Assembly: GCA_019188255.1 (NCBI GenBank)
Contig: JAETXT010000016.1
Coordinates: forward strand, 930,001 to 994,000
DNA: 64,000 nucleotides
Reading direction: 5' to 3'
Source: Verticillium longisporum
Taxonomy: Eukaryota > Ascomycota > Sordariomycetes > Glomerellales > Plectosphaerellaceae
The notes beneath the pieces were generated by a model. It ran no database searches. It had not been told where the DNA came from and was given only the letters and a program-made list of their open reading frames with translations. The translations under genes and the position numbers were made by a program. Each line of letters starts with the position of its first letter. Within the stretch, counting starts at the first letter, position 1. Below, piece after piece: positions 29,159 through 39,000 of this stretch.

Positions 29159-29622
29159 CAAGCCAATCTGGAACAGAATCGGCATCGCTGCCCCCGTCAT
29201 TGGGCAGTCAGCCAACTCGATGTCCCGATCGAGTGGTCAATCACCCAATGGTCAGCTCAGCTCAGGTCAGTCAGGTCAACTGTCTGCTCTGCAGCAACAG
29301 CTCCACGACAGACCCAACGGAGCATGGCTCTGCAGAGTAGTGCCGGGTCAGTGGTCAAGTCCGCAAGCTGAGGTATCTCCAAGGCTCCTTTGGTCGAAGC
29401 TTGTAGTAGTGGACAGTACCTACGCACCTACCTCGCCTAGGCAGGCAGCAGCACTCGTCCAGTACCGAGATACCGAGGAGGTGCCCCTGCCATGCACCAA
29501 GCACCAAGCACCACGCTCCCTAGCAACCTCAAGCTCGACAAGCTCGACAAAACACCACCAAGACCACAAAACACCACCAATACCGACACCCAACACACCA
29601 CGCCCCAGCCATCGAGCACACA

Positions 29623-30795
29623 ATGAGCCGCTCCATAGAGCAGTCGCTGCTCCAGCTCATGCCGACCCACGGCACCGACCTGCCGCCCCCGCTCGTCGAA
29701 CTCGCCAGCGCCCTCCTCGCCCAGTCCCGCCACAGGGCCAGCACGCTCAAGGCCGAGGAAGAGGTCGCCCGCCTCCACGCCTGCTGCCACATTGCCTGCG
29801 ACCGCCTCAAGATCCCGCTCGACCTGCCGCCCATCCAGTCGCGCCCGCCCATCCCGCCGCGCATCTACCAACGCCTCTACGCCCACCTCGACAACATCCT
29901 GCCGCACAACGTCACGGCCCGCACGCCAGCCAAGAACAGGCACGGCACGCCGCGCTCACGACACGCCGACCCCGACACGACGACGGCCTCGGGCCGCCCG
30001 CTGCCGTCGAGGACGACGCCGAGCAAAGAGACGACGCTCGCGCCGTTCCGCGCAGCCGCCACCGGCACGCCCACGAAATCCACAGGCAGGGCCGTCGTGC
30101 CCGTCGACACGTCGGCCCTGCACCCGTGGATCCGCCCGACGATCCACTTCCTGTGCAGCGCGTCGGGCAACCCCCGCCTCGCGCCGACGCTGCTCGCCGG
30201 CATGGAGCGCGCCGTCGTGCCGGGCGGCCGCCGCACGCGCGACGCCTGGGTCCTCGCCAACCTGACGGGCCTCGTCGCCGCCTTTTACTTCTTCGTCGTG
30301 CAGCAGCTGCGCGTGCTGCGCACCGGCGAGCCCATCACCGAGGAAAACTACCTGCCCGTGCGCGCCGAGGTCCTGGCGCTGCTGACGCGGGCGCGGCAGG
30401 AGCTCGTCGTCGGCAGGGGGCTCGACGAGGACGACGCGTGGCAGGGCTGGCAGGCGCTCCGGCGGCGCGACTTTCTCGCCGTCACGGACGAGGTCACGCG
30501 CAGGGCGTTTTTACAGGAGGATTGGTACGTCGGCATCCGCGACCTCTTTGCCAGCGGCGCCTTCGACGACGCGGATGCAGACGACGCCGGTGGCGAGGCA
30601 CAGTCACGGGGCGACGAGGAAGGCGCAGGGCGGCTCACGAAGCTGACGATACGGCGGGCCGACACCATGTTCCAGGACAGGTACGATTACCTCAGCGAGA
30701 GCAGACGCCTCGACTACCGCCTGTGGAAGGAGGGCCTCCTGCAACGGATCGAGCAGGCGGAGAGCACGGCACCGGATGCCATGGACGTAGACTGA
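29623..30795 (+). CDS. ORC6: Origin recognition complex subunit 6 (ORC6)
   Basis: Subunit of the origin recognition complex that marks replication origins and helps load the MCM helicase in the nucleus. Single exon, 390 residues, starting with MSRSIEQSLLQLMPTHG, the typical fungal Orc6 N-terminus. The first cyclin-like TFIIB-type helical domain is seen in LVELASALLAQSRHRASTLK and ARLHACCHIACDRLKI. A disordered Thr/Ser/Pro-rich linker with SP/TP sites (residues about 105-165), a likely target of kinases, leads to the second helical domain (HPWIRPTIHFLC..., LANLTGLVAAFYFFV). The acidic end DAMDVD closes it. The stop is 49 bp from the stop of the convergent SDR gene. Confidence 0.9.
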   Translation: MSRSIEQSLLQLMPTHGTDLPPPLVELASALLAQSRHRASTLKAEEEVARLHACCHIACDRLKIPLDLPPIQSRPPIPPRIYQRLYAHLDNILPHNVTARTPAKNRHGTPRSRHADPDTTTASGRPLPSRTTPSKETTLAPFRAAATGTPTKSTGRAVVPVDTSALHPWIRPTIHFLCSASGNPRLAPTLLAGMERAVVPGGRRTRDAWVLANLTGLVAAFYFFVVQQLRVLRTGEPITEENYLPVRAEVLALLTRARQELVVGRGLDEDDAWQGWQALRRRDFLAVTDEVTRRAFLQEDWYVGIRDLFASGAFDDADADDAGGEAQSRGDEEGAGRLTKLTIRRADTMFQDRYDYLSESRRLDYRLWKEGLLQRIEQAESTAPDAMDVD

Positions 30796-30844
30796 GGATT
30801 GACTATAAAATAAAACTAAAAATCAAAAAAAAAATCAAAAAAAA

Positions 30845-32087
30845 TCAGCCAATGCGACCCGGCACGTAGGGGTGGCCCGCACTGAGCCCGCCGTCGACGG
30901 CCCACGCCTGGCCGTTGACGTAGCTGCTCTCGTCGCTGCCGAGGAAGAGCGCGACGCGGGCAATCTCGTCGGCGTGGCCGCCGCGCTTGAGCGGGTTCAG
31001 CTGGCCGATGCGCTTCTCGGTGCCCCGCGCCCGGGCCGCCTCGTACACGTCGGCCGTCATGCCCGTCTCGATGAGGCCCGGGCAGATGGCGTTGACGCGG
31101 ACGCCGGTGCCGGCGAGCTGGTAGGACGTCGTCTGCGCCAGCGAGATGACGGCGGCCTTGGCGGCCGAGTAGGGCGTCGTGCCGGCGTTGGAGCGGATGC
31201 CGGCGACCGAGGCCGTGCCGATGATGGAGCCGCCGGCCGTGGGCTTGGCCGACGACGTCAGCTGCATCGCCGGCGCGGCGTGCTTGGCGGCGAGGAAGAC
31301 GCTGGACCCGTTAGCTTGTGCAGACCCCGAAGAGAGTGGCCCCTCGAGAGTGACCCCCAGAGAGTGACCCCGAGAGTGACCCCCAGAGAGTGACCCCGAG
31401 AGTGACCCCCAGAGAGTGACCCCGAGAGTGACCCCGAGAGTGACCCCCAGAGAGTGACCCCGAGAGTGACCCCCAGAGAGTGACCCCCAGAGAGTGACCC
31501 CGAGAGTGACCCCGAGAGAGTGACCCCGAGAGTGACCCCCAGAGAGTGACCCCGAGAGTGACCCCGAGAGTGCCCCCGAGAGTGCCCCCGAGAGTGCCCG
31601 TGACATACCTCAGCACGTTGGTGCGCATGTTCTGCATAAAGTCCGTCTCGGTGACGTCGGTGAACAGGGCCATGGGCCCGACGATGCCGGCGTTGGCAAA
31701 GAAGACGTCGAGGCGGCCGTAGGTCGTGACGGCGTGCGCGACGACGTCCTGGACGGCCTGCTCCTCGGCGGCGTCGAAGCGGCGCACGTGGACCTCGACG
31801 GCCGGGTGGGCGGCGTGGATCTCGGCGGCGTGGGCGTCGAGGTGGGTGCCGTCAAAGTCGCAGAGGTAGAGGGCGCGCGCGCCGTTCTCGGCAAACTGGT
31901 GGGCGGCGGCGCGCCCGATGCCGAGGGGCGAGTTGGTGCCCGTGATGATGACGACCTTGCCGGCGACGCGCGGCGCCGCCGAGGGGCCGGCCACCTTTGT
32001 GATGGCGGGCAGCGACGTCGTCGAGGCGCTGCTGGGGGCCAGCTGGTGGCCCAGCGCCGAGATTCTGTCTTTGGCTGATGGGGACAT
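30845..32087 (-). CDS. Classical short-chain dehydrogenase/reductase
   Basis: NAD(P)-dependent oxidoreductase of the classical SDR family; the substrate is unknown (FabG-like and hydroxysteroid dehydrogenase-like names are both used for such proteins). Exon 1 32087-31609 and exon 2 31301-30845 give 311 residues. Motifs in order: [10 protein letters not shown] cofactor loop, acidic CDFDG after beta-2, ANAG, catalytic Ser in [20 protein letters not shown], and the C-terminal [12 protein letters not shown] 307-nt intron (31302-31608) separates TNVL from SVFLAAKH; the acceptor after GCTAACGGGTCCAG restores the family sequence. Most of that intron is a tandem repeat. Extending exon 2 upstream to the CACAAG acceptor would break the phase. 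Confidence 0.85.
31336..31595. repeat. Intronic minisatellite in the SDR gene
   Basis: About 260 nt of imperfect repeats of an 11-13-nt unit (GAGAGTGACCCC with or without CA), arranged in a higher-order pattern of about 24 nt. It fills most of the 307-nt intron. The right end drifts to GAGAGTGCCCCC units close to the donor. Confidence 0.9.
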
Positions 32088-32766
32088 GGTGGTGGCGGCA
32101 GCGGTGAGGGCAGCGGTGATGGTAGGGGGGGCAGCTGTGCTCGACAGTGCTGGAAATGTTCGAGCTTACATGTCGTCTGCGATCGGGTTCGGTTTCGGAT
32201 GTGGCATCGATTGAGGGAGGGGGGGTTGGATCGAACAGTTGGCGAGCCGAGGCTCCTGGGGATCGACGTGGGTGCGCTGGGGCAAAAGCTGGGGAGCGTC
32301 CGGCCGGTGCGGCCAGCCTTGGCTAAGCGCCAGCCACGAAGCAGCCTGAGCCACAGGAGCCACATCTCCCCGCCCTCACGGTCGTCCATGCTATTCGTAC
32401 CTACCTACCTTATAAATTAAGGTAGGTACCTCCTTAAGGTAGGTATTTGGTAGCCATGCCGCTAGACCACAGTTGACCATTGTTTGCACGGCAAGCACGC
32501 CCGAACGAGCCTGCACACTCGAGCTTCGAGGTGTGGAATCGTCCAACACGGAACATTCCCTCCTCGACCTCGCACAGTCACCCACGAGATACTGGCAAGA
32601 TTCACGTCAGATATGACTGCACACATGCACACCGACTCCCTGACCTCGTCGTATCGCACCTCTGACTCGTCGAATTGCGTCTGCAAACCAAGAAGCAAGC
32701 ACACTCGCGTTACCGATGAAACGATCAAGCTTGCCATCTTACCTCAACATCCCGGCTGACATGGCA
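32088..32766. other. Intergenic region with palindromic tract
   Basis: It contains the leader of the minus-strand SDR gene, a palindromic TAGG/ACCT tract at 32397-32446 and a single TGACCATTG motif at 32473. Coding sequence is not supported except for the possible zinc-cluster remnant that begins near 32767. Confidence 0.5.
32397..32446. repeat. TAGG/ACCT inverted-repeat tract around TTATAAATTAA
   Basis: TACCTACCTACCTTA and TAAGGTAGGTACCT face each other around an AT-rich centre, with a further AAGGTAGGTA copy on the right. It belongs to the same class as the tracts at 21580 and 44457. Confidence 0.8.
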
Positions 32767-32973
32767 ACCCCGACCTCGTGGGCAAGCTGCATTTCCAGAA
32801 GGAGGCTGAATAGATTGCCGAGCTGTCACAATGAGCCCCTCGACGATCAACCTTGCACGTTGACCCTATTCCTTGGCGGCACGGCCTCATCGTCATCGTC
32901 ACACCCTTTCCTCCTTGTCCCCTGACGCCCATGACTTTGGACTCTCGGGTCACCGCTCTTGCCTCTTGCGCAG

Positions 32974-35277
32974 TGCACGAACAAATGCTACGACGGTCAC
33001 GAACAAATGCTAGACGGTCGCCTTCCGACGAGGCGAGACGAAGCACCGAGCAGCAGCTCGAGGGGCAGAAACCAGGATCTGCTTACTCGACTGAACCGCC
33101 TCGAGGGCTTGCTCCGACACATAGGCGTGCAGCCTGACGATCCCGCCCGCTCCTCCGATGGCCTCCATCCGCAGGCAACAGCGGCACAGCAACGCCATGA
33201 CGAGGAGGCGTCGACGCAAAGTGTCGGCAGCCTGTTCGTGTCTCAAGACGACACCATCTACATACCCAGCCGCTTCTGGCGACACATTTCGGAAGAGGTT
33301 CGTCATCCGTCGCGGGACGCCGTGCGCGCCGTGTTGCAGCCTGCGCGCCGTGTTGCCAGCCTGCTCGCCGTGTTGCCAGCCACTAACCTCCACCGTCCCC
33401 TCCAGGTCACAAACCTTCGCCAGTCATTCGAGGCTGAGCGTCAGCAGTCCAGCATTGGCGAAGATGAAGTCTCTGGGCCGTGGAGTCTGCCATGGGCGCT
33501 CTTTCCAGCCCATCACTCTGTGTCGTTCGACATGAACGACTACCAACCACTACCATCTCAGATGGCATTCATCTGGCAGACGTACTGCGACAACGTCGAT
33601 CAGGGCATAAAGATCCTCCACCGAAAGACCATAGACAAGGTCATTCGCGATTCCAAGGGTGAGATGGCCGCGGACTACGTACCGTAACCGGCGGTCTGCC
33701 GCCTCCTCCAGATCTGTCTCCTAACTTGTGAGAATAGGGCGAATATCTTCCCTGCCCGTCTCCTGGCAGGCAGCCCTCTTCGCCGTGTCCTTGGCAGCCA
33801 TCTCCTCCATGAGTGAACAGGACGTGTTGGAGAACTTTCGCGAATCTCGCACGGCCCTTGTCCGCCGCCTCTCGACAGGCGCCGAGGTGTCCCTCGCCAA
33901 GGCCGATGTCCTCAACACCACAGATATTCGCGTACTCCAGGCGCTGGTTCTGTACGTCGAGGCCAAGTGCCATGAGGCAGGCACCCGCGCCTCTTGGTGC
34001 CTCACAGGTCTCGTCGTCCGCATCGCCCTGCTCATGGGGCTGCACCGCGACGGCTCCCATTTCGAAGGCATCTCGCCGTTCAAGGTCGAAATGCGGCGGC
34101 GATTGTGGTGGCATATTTGCTTCATCGATGCTCGCTCAGGGAGTCGCAGACGACCTGTACTCAATTGTCTACATTTGGCATCTTCCAGGACACGGAGCCG
34201 CCGACGAATATCGACGACGAGGACCTCGATCCGCAGGACATGACTACACCAACAGCACGCAACGGCATCACCGACGCGTCGCTCGCGATTGCTCGCTACC
34301 ATTTTTGGCAGCTCGCTAAGCGGGAGAAGCGCCCGTGGTCCTCTGCGACTGCCGAGACGGAAGCTCAAGGACCTGTGAGCATCACGCCGGAGGCGATCGA
34401 GGCCCTGGCGACGACTCGCCAGAAGATCGAAGACAGCTTCCTCCGGCACGCCGAGCCCGACAATCCCCGTCACCAATTTCTCTCCGATATCGTGCGCCAC
34501 GCGCTCGCGAGATCGGAGCTCAATCTGAGCATGCGAGACAACCCACCGGCAACATCAACCCCCAGCGCCGCTGCCAATCCTGGCTTCAACCGCATCCTCG
34601 TCCTTTGCTTGACCGTGCTCGAGCTGTCCAATAGGCTTGAAATGTCACCAGCGACGAGTGGCTGGTACTGGGCCCTTCAGCCACAGGTCCCCTGGCGCTA
34701 CCTGAGCGTGCTCCTCGTACAGCTCCGAGAGCGTCCGTGGAGCGTTACGTGCGAACGGGCATGGACGTGTCTCAACGTCTACCTGACCTCGTCCACCTCC
34801 TTCAAGGCCAACTATAGGAAGGACATACTCTGGCTCCCAATGAGAAAGCTTGTGGGAGATGTCGCTGAACACCGGAAGCTAGAGAATGAGCGCACCCAGC
34901 AAGACAACGGCATCGCTCAACAGCTGCTTTCTGCGCAAGAGTCGGATCTCTCACGCGGCCCGGACGTGTTCTATCCACGTGGTCGGCAGCGTGCGACGCT
35001 CGACCTGGCCGAGGCGGAGAAACAGCTGGCTCTGGGGACGCAAGTGCCCGAGGGGGGCGCCAATGGTGTATGGCTATCACATGGTATCGATGACGGCCTT
35101 GGGCTTCCAATGGGAAACTCCGGCTCCTTGATGACGGATAGCATGTCGAACAGCGGGCTCAGCTCAGAAGCTCCGGCATTCGAGGCAAGTCTGGGCTGGG
35201 AGCAACTGGCACTGGATGGCACATTCGCAGACTCAGCCGAGGCGTGGCAGGCCTGGGATCAGATGATGGCGCTGTAA
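32974..35277 (+). CDS. Zn(II)2Cys6 / fungal_trans-domain transcription factor, probably damaged
   Basis: Fungal-specific transcription regulator of the Gal4-like superfamily. Exon A runs to 33658 and exon B covers 33738-35277 (79-nt intron, phase 1, restoring SKG-RISSLPVSWQ). A short coiled segment (LLTRLNRLEGLLRHIG) follows the DNA-binding part. The fungal_trans middle-homology domain includes ADVLNTTDIRVLQALVLYVEAK, GLVVRIALLMGLHRDG and MRRRLWWHICFIDARSG. Two problems are visible. No ATG opens the frame: 32974 follows a CAG acceptor, and the sequence upstream (32767-32850) looks like a decayed zinc cluster keeping only three cysteines. After DARSG the frame changes at 34139-34141, where one more G would continue into ESQTTCTQL...TEPPTNIDDEDL. 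Either the gene is a pseudogene or the assembly is wrong here. The true 5' end is unknown. Confidence 0.6.
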
Positions 35278-35739
35278 ATCAGCCTTGAGGGCGACAGTGA
35301 CGATATATTGTCGGTGACAGGTGGAGACTAAACGCGGGAGCTCGAACAGGAGACTGGCAGTCAAGCATTGGCGTGCCTGGTCGAGCTATAATTCTCGTCA
35401 TATTTGGCTTCTGGGATCGGTGGATTTGATCTTTGGCCCACTCAGTGGGTGCCGACGCGACTGCAGGGTTTATTGCACTGCATCTTGGTAGACCCGATGT
35501 TTCCAGGATGTATTTGGGGCGTCTGGAGAGGCCTGACGAAGAGCTTGGGAACTTGAAAGCAGTGCGACGACCTCAGCCGTCGGACGGTGAAATGAGATAC
35601 TGCAAGGTGAGGAGCGGACAGCTTGAGCTCTGCAAGACACTATCGAATCAATTCATCCGGAAGATGTCCTACACCGAACCAGGGGGTCGTCCCAACGTCT
35701 TCCTTATTGATAGTAGGAAAGAACTCTGCTCTGTGTCCT
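35278..35739. other. Convergent intergenic spacer
   Basis: A 462-bp gap between the 3' ends of the zinc-cluster gene and the NmrA-like gene. Nothing recognised. Confidence 0.5.
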
Positions 35740-36875
35740 TTACTTAAGGTCCTTAAAAGCCTCGTTTCTCTTCAAAAAGTCCACCCACGCCGTCGGTTCG
35801 TCCTCCAGCACCGCGAGGCTCTCTCCCAACGACTCAAAACCAAAGTATCCACCCTCATTAACAAGGCGCATCATCTCTAAGATGCTTTCCGCTGCCCAGT
35901 CCGGCAACCCCATGGCGTCTTGAACCACCTGTAGGAACATTTCATGCGGCATACTGAAGAAGCTGGCTGCCCTGCCGGCCTCGGGGAACGCCTGCGTGAA
36001 CCCATCTACGAGTTCCGCAGGAGTTGTATACTTCGTAGCACCTAGTATACGCTTCCCCAGGAGCTGGTCACGCTTTCGTACAATCGCCTTGACCCAGATT
36101 CCAGTATTGCGAACGTCGAACAAGGGAAGAGGCGCGGTCTCAGGCATAGGTAGGGCAAACACCCAAGGACTCCCCGGCGGGTTCTGTCTGAAAGACTTGG
36201 TGAGAGAGTCCATATATATCCCCGGAAGGAAGAAGGTGGCCGGAACGCCGACTTGTCTAGCGTATTCCTCAACCTCAGCCTTGCCGTCGAACTGATGGAC
36301 GTGGGCGAGTTTTCCCTGCGTCACTAGAGGTCCTCTCGTATTAGCAAACTTTTCTGTAAGGCGGGTGATGGCCGGCGCATCCTTACGCTTATTGACATTG
36401 CGCAAAGAGCTCCAGATGAAATGAGAAACGGCAGATTCCTAGCCGGGTATGAGTGTACGTTCCTCGCAGGATAGGAGAAAATGAGAGGGGAAGACAACTT
36501 TCGCGGCATCGACAAGGTTTTTGCCCTGTTGGATTTCGGTATCCATGCTCAGGGTTTCCCAGTAGTCGGTGACGCCAAACGCTGCAGTAGCTCCAGCGAA
36601 GGCCCTCACAAGCGAGGCTTTGTCGTTCAAGTCGGCCTTTGCCGTTGGTCAGTCGGTGCGAAAACGTCCACATGTCCACCATGGAGAGCACGTACCGCAA
36701 CCACGTCGGCACCTTGTTGCTTGAGCTTCTGTGCCCTGTCTTTGGATGGATCTCGAGTCACCGCGCGAACCGTCCACTCTTGGTGTAGGAGCGGGTCGTT
36801 GAGGAAGACGGCAGCAACGGCACCGCCCTGAGCGCCAGTGGCTCCAACAACAGCGATGATTTTCTTGTGTGCCAT
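35740..36875 (-). CDS. NmrA-like family NAD(P)-binding protein (HSCARG type)
   Basis: Atypical SDR related to the nitrogen regulator NmrA and to human HSCARG/NMRAL1, which sense NADP(H) redox state; a catalytic role is not expected in this subgroup. Exons 36875-36696, 36636-36499 and 36438-35740 (introns of 59 and 60 nt, both phase 0) encode 338 residues, normal length. The start gives MAHKKIIAVVGATGAQGG, with the classic GATGxQG nucleotide-binding loop and RAVTRDPSK after beta-2. SHFIWSSLRN and PATFFLPGIYMDS mark the substrate-binding half. The second donor (GTTGTC) is weak, but the join to the next exon restores VDAAK-ESAVSHFIWSS. It is unlike the NmrA-like protein at 18858, which lacks a proper glycine motif. 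Confidence 0.85.
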
Positions 36876-39000
36876 TTTGCAGACTACCGTTGCCAGTTGG
36901 TCGTAATGGTACGATAGAGGTGGTGATGAACGAGGTATTCCGAGGAACGTGTGAGAAGAGCTAGGTGTATCTGTCAACACGAAAGATCGGTTACTTATAC
37001 TGCCTACAGACTGTTGACTTTGGTGGCTTACCAACATATCGCAGGAAACTCCCGAAGACTTCTGCGTCAAGCAAACCTCATGCCCCGACCAGCCGGGGTG
37101 TTGCAAGTGCCGATGCCGATGCCCCCACATCGACCGAGCGCCGACCGAGCCCTTGGCCGGCCGCCGCTTGCCTGGACGTACTCGACCATTGGATTCGGCC
37201 GACGAAACGACCGTCGGTCGACGCTCTCCAAGTGCGCGTTCAGCACCGACTTGCCTTGTAGTGGTCGAACCGTGGGTCACCTGGATACAAGTACCTGCCG
37301 TTTCCGCTGTTGCTGCGAAATTCTGCAGCTTTTTTTTACGGTGCACCTACCTACCATACGGTCCTTCAGGCTTTCCGGCGAGCTTCTGTGCACCTGTGGC
37401 TGAGTTGTGCAAGCTCAGCCACTACCCAAACCCGGGGCCGCGCAGTCTCGGCCCAGGCTAATAAAAGCAGTGAGGCAAGAGCTGTCGTCACAAAGCAAAG
37501 CAAGAGGTGTACCTTCATGTTTCCCCTTGCCACTGCAGCTGAGGCATCAACTATCGATCGTCAACCCAGGATCATGATCAAGCTGCAGCATACAGCTGGC
37601 AATCGTGCCAAGGAACTCCCTAGGCTGCCCATGCTTCCGCATTGTCACTGAGCACTCGAAAGTCACCCAAAGCCCAGGTCCAGCGGCTGGTTGGAGTCGC
37701 ACAATGACCTTGTGGTCGCTCGCGTACTGCACAAAGCCATTGGATGCAACCACCACCAGCACCCTGGCCCCCTCGTCACTCTTGACGCTCTTTGCACCGG
37801 TTTCGACCATATCGCCGGCTGTCCGTCCCACTTACTTTGCAAGCCATTCCTGGGTCAGGGCGCGGGCCTGTCCCACGATGAGCACGAACAGGAACACGGT
37901 CGTGGTGGCCGACCCGTACGCTGCCAGTAGCCCAGCCAGCCGGCGGCGCCGTGCTTCTCAGGTCTCCGAACGGCTGGTTCTCGATACTGTCTTTCCCCCG
38001 GTCGTCGTGGTCACATCAAGTTTGCGCGAAAAAGGGCCGCCCGTGTCGCCCTGGTCGCCCCTGCCGCTCGTATCTGGATGTGCGTTTGTCGTAGCGTGCA
38101 GCTCTCGATTGCGTTTGTCCCTAACATATGGGAAGGGGACCTTGGGCCGTGGCCTTTTCTTCCTTTTTTTTCTACTTCTTCATGACAACTTCTTCATGAC
38201 AGGTTTGAGGGGAGTTGTGGCGGTGGTGATGGGCGTTGAGGTTGTTGCACCCCGTACGCCATCACCGCTGCAAACCTCCATCGCAGGGTCGAGACTCGAA
38301 CATCCCTGAACCAGCGTTCCGTGAGAGTCAACTGCAGGCTGGCGGAAGTCCACATGGCTGGTATTTGCCACTTCTTTTCTCCCATGTGTTGCTCTTCCGC
38401 GCTCAGAGCACTCCAGCCTATCCCTGTCTCTACTTGCCATCTTTCGCGGCCACTACCGTCATGCGGGTACGCGCAGCTTCTCTGGCTTCTATGGACTGGC
38501 TGCACGACCCGGCCGCCATACGAGACTATTATCGTCCGGGCACGGGTAGGCGCATCGTGGTGTGACTGATCACATCCCAGCATGTCTGGCTGGCGTGTCG
38601 CCTGAACCTCTCCTCGCCCCGTTGACGATGCTGCTCATGGGAGCGCACTGGCTGATAATGCTACTGCCGTACCCAGCAACAATACGAACGCCCGGCGTCA
38701 TGTTCTGCAGCATAACCTGATGAGGCCGGTTGGTTTCCGACACCTGCGAGATCCGTCCCTGTTCCTGTCGTGTCCTCCTCTTTACAAATGCATGGAACAT
38801 CCCCTCCCTCTGATCAAGGGCCCCTCGCCTTCCACCAGACTTGAGAGTGTGCACCAGCTCGTGGTCGTCCAGGTCTTTTGATCTTTGACAATCAGCGAGG
38901 CTCACAACGAACCACAAGCTTCTCACGTCTATGCTACATGTCGCCGACGAGCACGCTCTCGTTTGATCACGACGTCACGATTCGATAGCCCTCAGTCACC
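36876..39000. other. Intergenic region
   Basis: 2.1 kb with no supported gene. It holds the promoter of the minus-strand NmrA-like gene on the left, including an ACCTACCTACC word at 37347, and the leader of the membrane-protein gene on the right. A minus-strand hydrophobic frame near 37840-37960 followed by GTAAGT was considered and not accepted. Confidence 0.45.

Larger units (their letters stand above)
28773..29254. repeat. Dispersed TGACCATTG motif cluster
   Basis: The 9-mer TGACCATTG occurs at 28773, 28959, 29056, 29086 and 29105, with an inverted copy (CAATGGTCA) at 29246, embedded in TGACCTGAC-type simple sequence. Another copy lies at 32473. All are in the divergent spacer of the EF-hand and ORC6 genes or just beyond the SDR gene. 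They could be binding sites or decayed tandem repeats. Confidence 0.7.
28457..29622. promoter_or_regulatory. Divergent spacer between the EF-hand gene and ORC6
   Basis: This 1.17-kb spacer is dominated by simple repeats and by the TGACCATTG cluster. A TAGG/ACCT palindromic tract lies at 29125-29158. The last 120 bases before ORC6 contain partial direct repeats (AAGCTCGAC twice, AAACACCACCAA twice) and form its leader. No coding region is supported. Confidence 0.5.

Noticed and set aside
37840..37960. Minus-strand hydrophobic stretch (TTTVFLFVLIVGQARAL) followed by a GTAAGT donor
   Set aside because: Could be an exon of a small membrane protein, but neither neighbouring exon could be joined into a sensible protein.
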